Assembly (NCBI GenBank): GCA_031265235.1
Contig: JAISCX010000011.1
Location: 1 to 33,526 of the forward strand
Length of the DNA: 33,526 nucleotides
Source: Rickettsiales bacterium
GTDB lineage: Bacteria; Pseudomonadota; Alphaproteobacteria; Rs-D84
Reading direction: 5' to 3'
Part shown: positions 30,295-33,526 of the stretch, one piece after another
Layout: every line of letters starts with the position of its first letter
Numbering within the stretch: position 1 is the stretch's first letter
The notes under the pieces: model-generated
The model's database searches: none
Told to the model about the DNA's origin: nothing
Seen by the model: only the letters and a program-made list of their open reading frames with translations
Program-made: the position numbers and the translations under genes

Positions 30295-32105
30295 ACCGTA
30301 ATATTGAAAATCCCTTGAATAATGGTTCTCCATGCTGCCGGCATATCGTCATAGCGCACCCATTCCAATGTTTTTTTATATGCCGCGAACGGTTTTTCCG
30401 TGGTTGCCACATATCCCAACACGCCTTCAATTGCATTCGGTAAGACAATCAGATTTGCATCATTCGCCAAAGCATCTTTTATAGGTTGATTAAATTTTAC
30501 CGCTCCCGGTTTGTCCGCATCTTCATCATGCATTACCGTGATATCATTAAAGCCCATTGCTTTCAAGTATTTGATTATTGAAATAATAACCGGCTTTCCA
30601 CGAGCTTTTAGTATTGTCCAATCAGCCATGATTTTATTACGTTGCTCTTCGCTGTTTAAAAGTCCAATGGATTGCTTAAACACAATATCTTCAGTGTCGC
30701 CTTCAATTATGAGAATCTTTTTACTGAAAAATATTTTTGCCACTTCGTCATCAATTTTCAACAGCATTTTTAAGTACGCTTTTTCATCATCTATCAAATC
30801 CGTGTAAGATTTGGTTATGTTAAACGGTTGAGCGGACACACTTTCAATATTCTGGTCGTCTTGGGTCAGTGATAATTTATTCAGCACCTGTGGTTTTTGT
30901 TTTGACAAATCTATCATATATGGAGAATGGGTCGGGCAGACAATCTGTCTTCCTTTGGATTCCGATAATCCGTATATCACTTCTTTCATAAGGTATGCCG
31001 CATGCGGATGCAGATACAGTTCTGGCTCTTCAAATGCTATTATCAAATCCTTACGAACTTTGTCAAGTTGCCTATCTCGCTCTTCTTTGTATTTTAATAA
31101 TGCAAAAACCGCAGAGCGGATTTGTCCCGTGCCCTGATACGGGGATTTTGTTTTTATGTTACTGGCAAGTTCAATATTATATTGTGGATTTAATACGTCG
31201 TCGCACGACAGGTTGGCTGTTGCGGTTATACTTGCGCCAGGAAACACCCCACTGATGGTTTCATTCAGTTCATGAATCATAGTCCGCATTTGCGATGTCG
31301 GGTTGTCGGGATTGAACTCTTTTTCAAGTTCCTTTAATGCATCTACCGCATTTTTATAATTTTGCGAATTGCTACGGGCATCTTGAAACAACTCGCTAAG
31401 TATTTCTACCAACGTTCCCCTTTTGTCTCCACATTCTTCAACATTATCATATGGTGGAATGAATAAAAATTTCGGAAGTTTGGACACCACGTTTGCAGGT
31501 ATGCCACCAGGGTTTTCATACCAATCGTAAGTCGCTGAGCCTAAATCCCACAATTCATCCAAATCCTCTGCGATTTCGCCAAATTTTTTTGCCGTGAATT
31601 TGGATGACAATTCTTCTTCTGGAATTGCCGCCAACCGTTCTCGTGGGATACCGGCATCTATCAATTCCTGCCAAGTTTTGGCTGTGCTGAATTGTGCTTT
31701 TTGCATTGCCCGCAATCCCCACATATAAAACTCGCCTTTGCCATCACGGTTAAAAATACGGCGATATGTAAATTTGTAATCTTCCACACCGTTTTCATCA
31801 GTATATTTCACAACACGGCGTGCGTTGAACCCGCGCCAATCTGGGTCTATGATAACACTGGGGTCTACTCCGCGAAATTCGCCGATAAGTTCTACAACAT
31901 CGCACGGTAGCGCTTCGTCGGATGTTTTATAAAAGTTTTCTGTTTCTAATTTGTCTTTTGCCGACAAAAGCAATTCTATCGCCCGCAGTACGCTTGTTTT
32001 TCCGGCATTATTGGAACCTATAAGGAATGTTGTGTTTGGCGAAAACACAATTTTTACATCTGCAAGTTTTCTGAACCCTTTGATTTTTAGTGAGTGCAAA
32101 TACAT
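30291..32105 (-). CDS. OLD-family nuclease (ABC-type ATPase plus Toprim)
   Basis: 604 residues. The ATPase half has KIKGFRKLADVKIVF, Walker A GSNNAGKTS (30-38), Walker B LIIAFEEPELYLHP (354-367) and the His switch PTHSPYMIDL (391-400). The Toprim half has ILIIEGDTED (464-473) and MHDEDADKPG (525-534), the acidic metal-binding residues. OLD proteins are DNA nucleases; relatives act in phage defence (P2 Old, GajA of Gabija). No GajB-like helicase or AriB-like partner is present. Instead the gene starts three bases after the stop of a DUF2130 gene, so the two are surely co-translated. Confidence 0.9.
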   Translation of the reverse strand: MYLHSLKIKGFRKLADVKIVFSPNTTFLIGSNNAGKTSVLRAIELLLSAKDKLETENFYKTSDEALPCDVVELIGEFRGVDPSVIIDPDWRGFNARRVVKYTDENGVEDYKFTYRRIFNRDGKGEFYMWGLRAMQKAQFSTAKTWQELIDAGIPRERLAAIPEEELSSKFTAKKFGEIAEDLDELWDLGSATYDWYENPGGIPANVVSKLPKFLFIPPYDNVEECGDKRGTLVEILSELFQDARSNSQNYKNAVDALKELEKEFNPDNPTSQMRTMIHELNETISGVFPGASITATANLSCDDVLNPQYNIELASNIKTKSPYQGTGQIRSAVFALLKYKEERDRQLDKVRKDLIIAFEEPELYLHPHAAYLMKEVIYGLSESKGRQIVCPTHSPYMIDLSKQKPQVLNKLSLTQDDQNIESVSAQPFNITKSYTDLIDDEKAYLKMLLKIDDEVAKIFFSKKILIIEGDTEDIVFKQSIGLLNSEEQRNKIMADWTILKARGKPVIISIIKYLKAMGFNDITVMHDEDADKPGAVKFNQPIKDALANDANLIVLPNAIEGVLGYVATTEKPFAAYKKTLEWVRYDDMPAAWRTIIQGIFNITV

Positions 32106-32108
32106 TAT

Positions 32109-33332
32109 TTATTCCTCATCTTTCTTAACATCGGCGAATGCCTGTGCCATGGTCGGATTATTTTTGGTCAGGCGTTTGATGGACAAATCCTCGGCCCTTT
32201 GATTCGCCAAACGCAAATTATTTTCTGAGCCCAATAATGCATCCTTGGTTTTTTGCAGATGGTCAATTGTTTTATCAATCTCTTCAATCGCGGTTTTGAA
32301 CTTTTTGCTCGCCAAACCGTAATTATATGAAAACTTATCCTTAAAATCATTCATCGCTGTTTCAAAATTGGCCACATCAATGTTGCTTTGTTTATATTCC
32401 GCAATTTGCTGTTTATATTGAACAGAATTGAGCGCTGCGTTACGCAACAGTGTTATTATCGGAATAAAACATTGTGGCCGGACAACATACATTTTTGGAT
32501 ACCGGTATGACACATCAACGATACCTGCGTTATAAAGTTCATTGTCAGGTTCCAGTAACGATACCAGAACGGCATATTCACATCCTTTTTCCTGCCGGTC
32601 TTTATCCAATTCTTTGAAAAAGTCTTCGTTTTTATGCTTCGTGGCGGTCGTATCCATTTCATTTTTCATTTCAAACATAATAGATATAAATTCTGTACCA
32701 TCCGCCGAATCACGGAATATAAAATCACCCTTGCTACCGGTTTTGGCATCATTATCTTTTTCAAAATATGCGCTGGGGAATGCTGTGGGACGAATTTTAT
32801 TAAATTCAATTTCGCAATGCTGTTCCAGGGTTTCGCCAACCATCTTGGTTGACATTTTTGCTTTCATATCTTTATAAAGTGCAATTTCCGCATCCTTGGC
32901 CTTGACCTGGACTTCGTAAGTATTCTTTACCTCATTAACCGCAAGCGTTTTATCTCTTTCATTGCCTTCAACCTGTGATTTTAACTGGTCTATTTTACGC
33001 TGATATTCTGCAACGGTTGAATCTTTATCCATTTTTGCGTTGGCTTCTACCAATTTAATCTCGGCAGACTTTTCATTTTGGCTTGCAGCAATTTGCGATT
33101 TTAACAATTCAATTTTACGTTGATAATCCGATACAGATTTTTCTTTGTCGGCCTCGGCCTTGGTTTCAACCAGTTTAATTTCGCTCTCTTTGGTCTTTTC
33201 AAATTGTTCCAAGCGTTCTTTCAGGGCTTTATCAAATTCGGAATCCCGAACCTGGGCCAATATAGCGGCATACCCTGATTCATCAACCGTAAAAACTTCC
33301 CCACATTTCGGACATTTTATTGTTTCTGACAT
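32109..33332 (-). CDS. DUF2130 (COG4487-type) protein with coiled coil
   Basis: 407 residues. The N-terminus has a single CPKCG knuckle (IKCPKCGEVF). Residues 30-170 are a coiled coil with two 40-residue repeats (51-90 and 91-130). The DUF2130 domain (about 165-330) contains GSKGDFIFRDSADGTEFISIMFEMKNE, whose D...E-x-K pattern fits a restriction-enzyme-like nuclease fold, then KELDKDRQEKGCEYAVLVSLLEPDNELYN and YPKMYVVRPQCFIPII. The C-terminal helix is again coiled coil. The function is unproven; a nuclease or end-binding role is inferred from the fold. AGAGGA precedes the ATG. It is the first gene of the pair with the OLD nuclease. Confidence 0.88.
   Translation of the reverse strand: MSETIKCPKCGEVFTVDESGYAAILAQVRDSEFDKALKERLEQFEKTKESEIKLVETKAEADKEKSVSDYQRKIELLKSQIAASQNEKSAEIKLVEANAKMDKDSTVAEYQRKIDQLKSQVEGNERDKTLAVNEVKNTYEVQVKAKDAEIALYKDMKAKMSTKMVGETLEQHCEIEFNKIRPTAFPSAYFEKDNDAKTGSKGDFIFRDSADGTEFISIMFEMKNEMDTTATKHKNEDFFKELDKDRQEKGCEYAVLVSLLEPDNELYNAGIVDVSYRYPKMYVVRPQCFIPIITLLRNAALNSVQYKQQIAEYKQSNIDVANFETAMNDFKDKFSYNYGLASKKFKTAIEEIDKTIDHLQKTKDALLGSENNLRLANQRAEDLSIKRLTKNNPTMAQAFADVKKDEE
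32943..33182 (-). repeat. Tandem duplication of 120 bp in the DUF2130 coiled coil
   Basis: Residues 51-90 and 91-130 share EIKLVE, YQRKI(E/D)-x-LKSQ and related positions at an exact 40-residue spacing, so the coiled coil grew by an in-frame 120-bp duplication that has since diverged. Confidence 0.75.
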
Positions 33333-33372
33333 TTCTAAATCCTCTTTTATCTTATTTTATCTAGTATTAGCA

Positions 33373-33516
33373 CAATGGCACCGCGTTTTCAACCGAATTG
33401 CAAACATCATAAACGAAGAAGTCAATAGAATGCTGAAAGAATACGCAGATATTGCAGAACAACAAATATACGAACAATTCCAAGCAGTCTTGGGCGAGGA
33501 TAATCCGGCAGGATAA
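33373..33516 (+). pseudogene. Coding-like fragment at the window edge
   Basis: The frame NRIANIINEEVNRMLKEYAD, ending IYEQFQAVLGEDNPAG and a TAA at 33514-33516, looks like the helical C-terminus of a protein. It has no credible start: an ATG at 33375 is in another frame and reaches a stop after 17 codons. It may be the tail of a gene whose front was lost when the DUF2130/OLD pair was inserted. Low certainty. Confidence 0.25.
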
Positions 33517-33526
33517 TTTATTGTTT

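Noticed and set aside
30291-32105. Calling the OLD gene GajA of a Gabija system
   Set aside because: No UvrD-like GajB is adjacent; the neighbours are KTSC and DUF2130, so only the family-level name is supported.
1-33526. CRISPR arrays, insertion sequences and rRNA genes
   Set aside because: No spaced direct repeats of CRISPR form, no transposase, no terminal inverted repeats with target duplications and no rRNA were found by reading.

Overview
The window looks like a piece of chromosome from an uncultured, probably anaerobic and host-associated alphaproteobacterium. This is inferred from a pyruvate:ferredoxin oxidoreductase, the alphaproteobacterial pairing of an EnvC-type activator with a CtpA protease, an rpsB-tsf operon, and several lineage-type Cys-rich secreted proteins. 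The species cannot be named from sequence alone.

Layout. 1-2896: 3'-truncated nifJ on the minus strand. 3057-7501: two small unknown genes, an ASCH-domain gene coupled to ctpA, a Fic-fold gene that has lost its catalytic His and is wedged between ctpA and envC, then envC. 7587-12071: a Cys-rich secreted protein with a two-copy repeat, tyrS, a probably leaderless gene of unknown function, and a small unknown gene. 12090-13898: tsf and rpsB. 14091-16613: a complete diversity-generating retroelement (DGR). 16666-19923: three exported proteins on the minus strand, including an outer-membrane barrel. 20008-20092: a tRNA-Leu with anticodon AAG. 20193-23444: a very large secreted protein. 23508-33526: a more AT-rich accessory region with decayed genes (a DUF3768-like pseudogene and an orphan VbhA-like antitoxin), a GIY-YIG/DUF4357 protein, an AAA+/DUF4143 ATPase, a BcgI-like restriction-modification pair with a phase-variable specificity gene, a Cys-rich tail-anchored protein, a KTSC protein, and an OLD-family ATPase/Toprim nuclease in operon with a DUF2130 protein.

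The standout is the DGR. A reverse transcriptase (motif IGNLCSQ, YSDD) lies downstream of a 191-aa target gene whose 3' end (VR, 15181-15310, minus) is a near copy of a template repeat (TR, 15969-16098, plus). Over the 120-bp core I count nine mismatches, eight of them at template adenines (seven A to G, one A to T). The following adenine-free stretch is identical, and the differences after it are mostly not at adenines. This is the adenine-mutagenesis signature of DGRs. Good sigma70-type promoters drive the target gene leftwards and the TR RNA rightwards from one intergenic region, and a strong hairpin with a T-run sits between the target gene and the RT.

Two further variation mechanisms are present. 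The specificity subunit of the restriction-modification pair is split by an (AG)7 tract; losing one repeat unit would restore the full protein. Separately, short tracts of 7-8 bp units occur in two loops of NifJ, in the rpsB leader, and in the signal-peptide codons of two exported proteins, as if a heptad-repeat element spreads through this genome.
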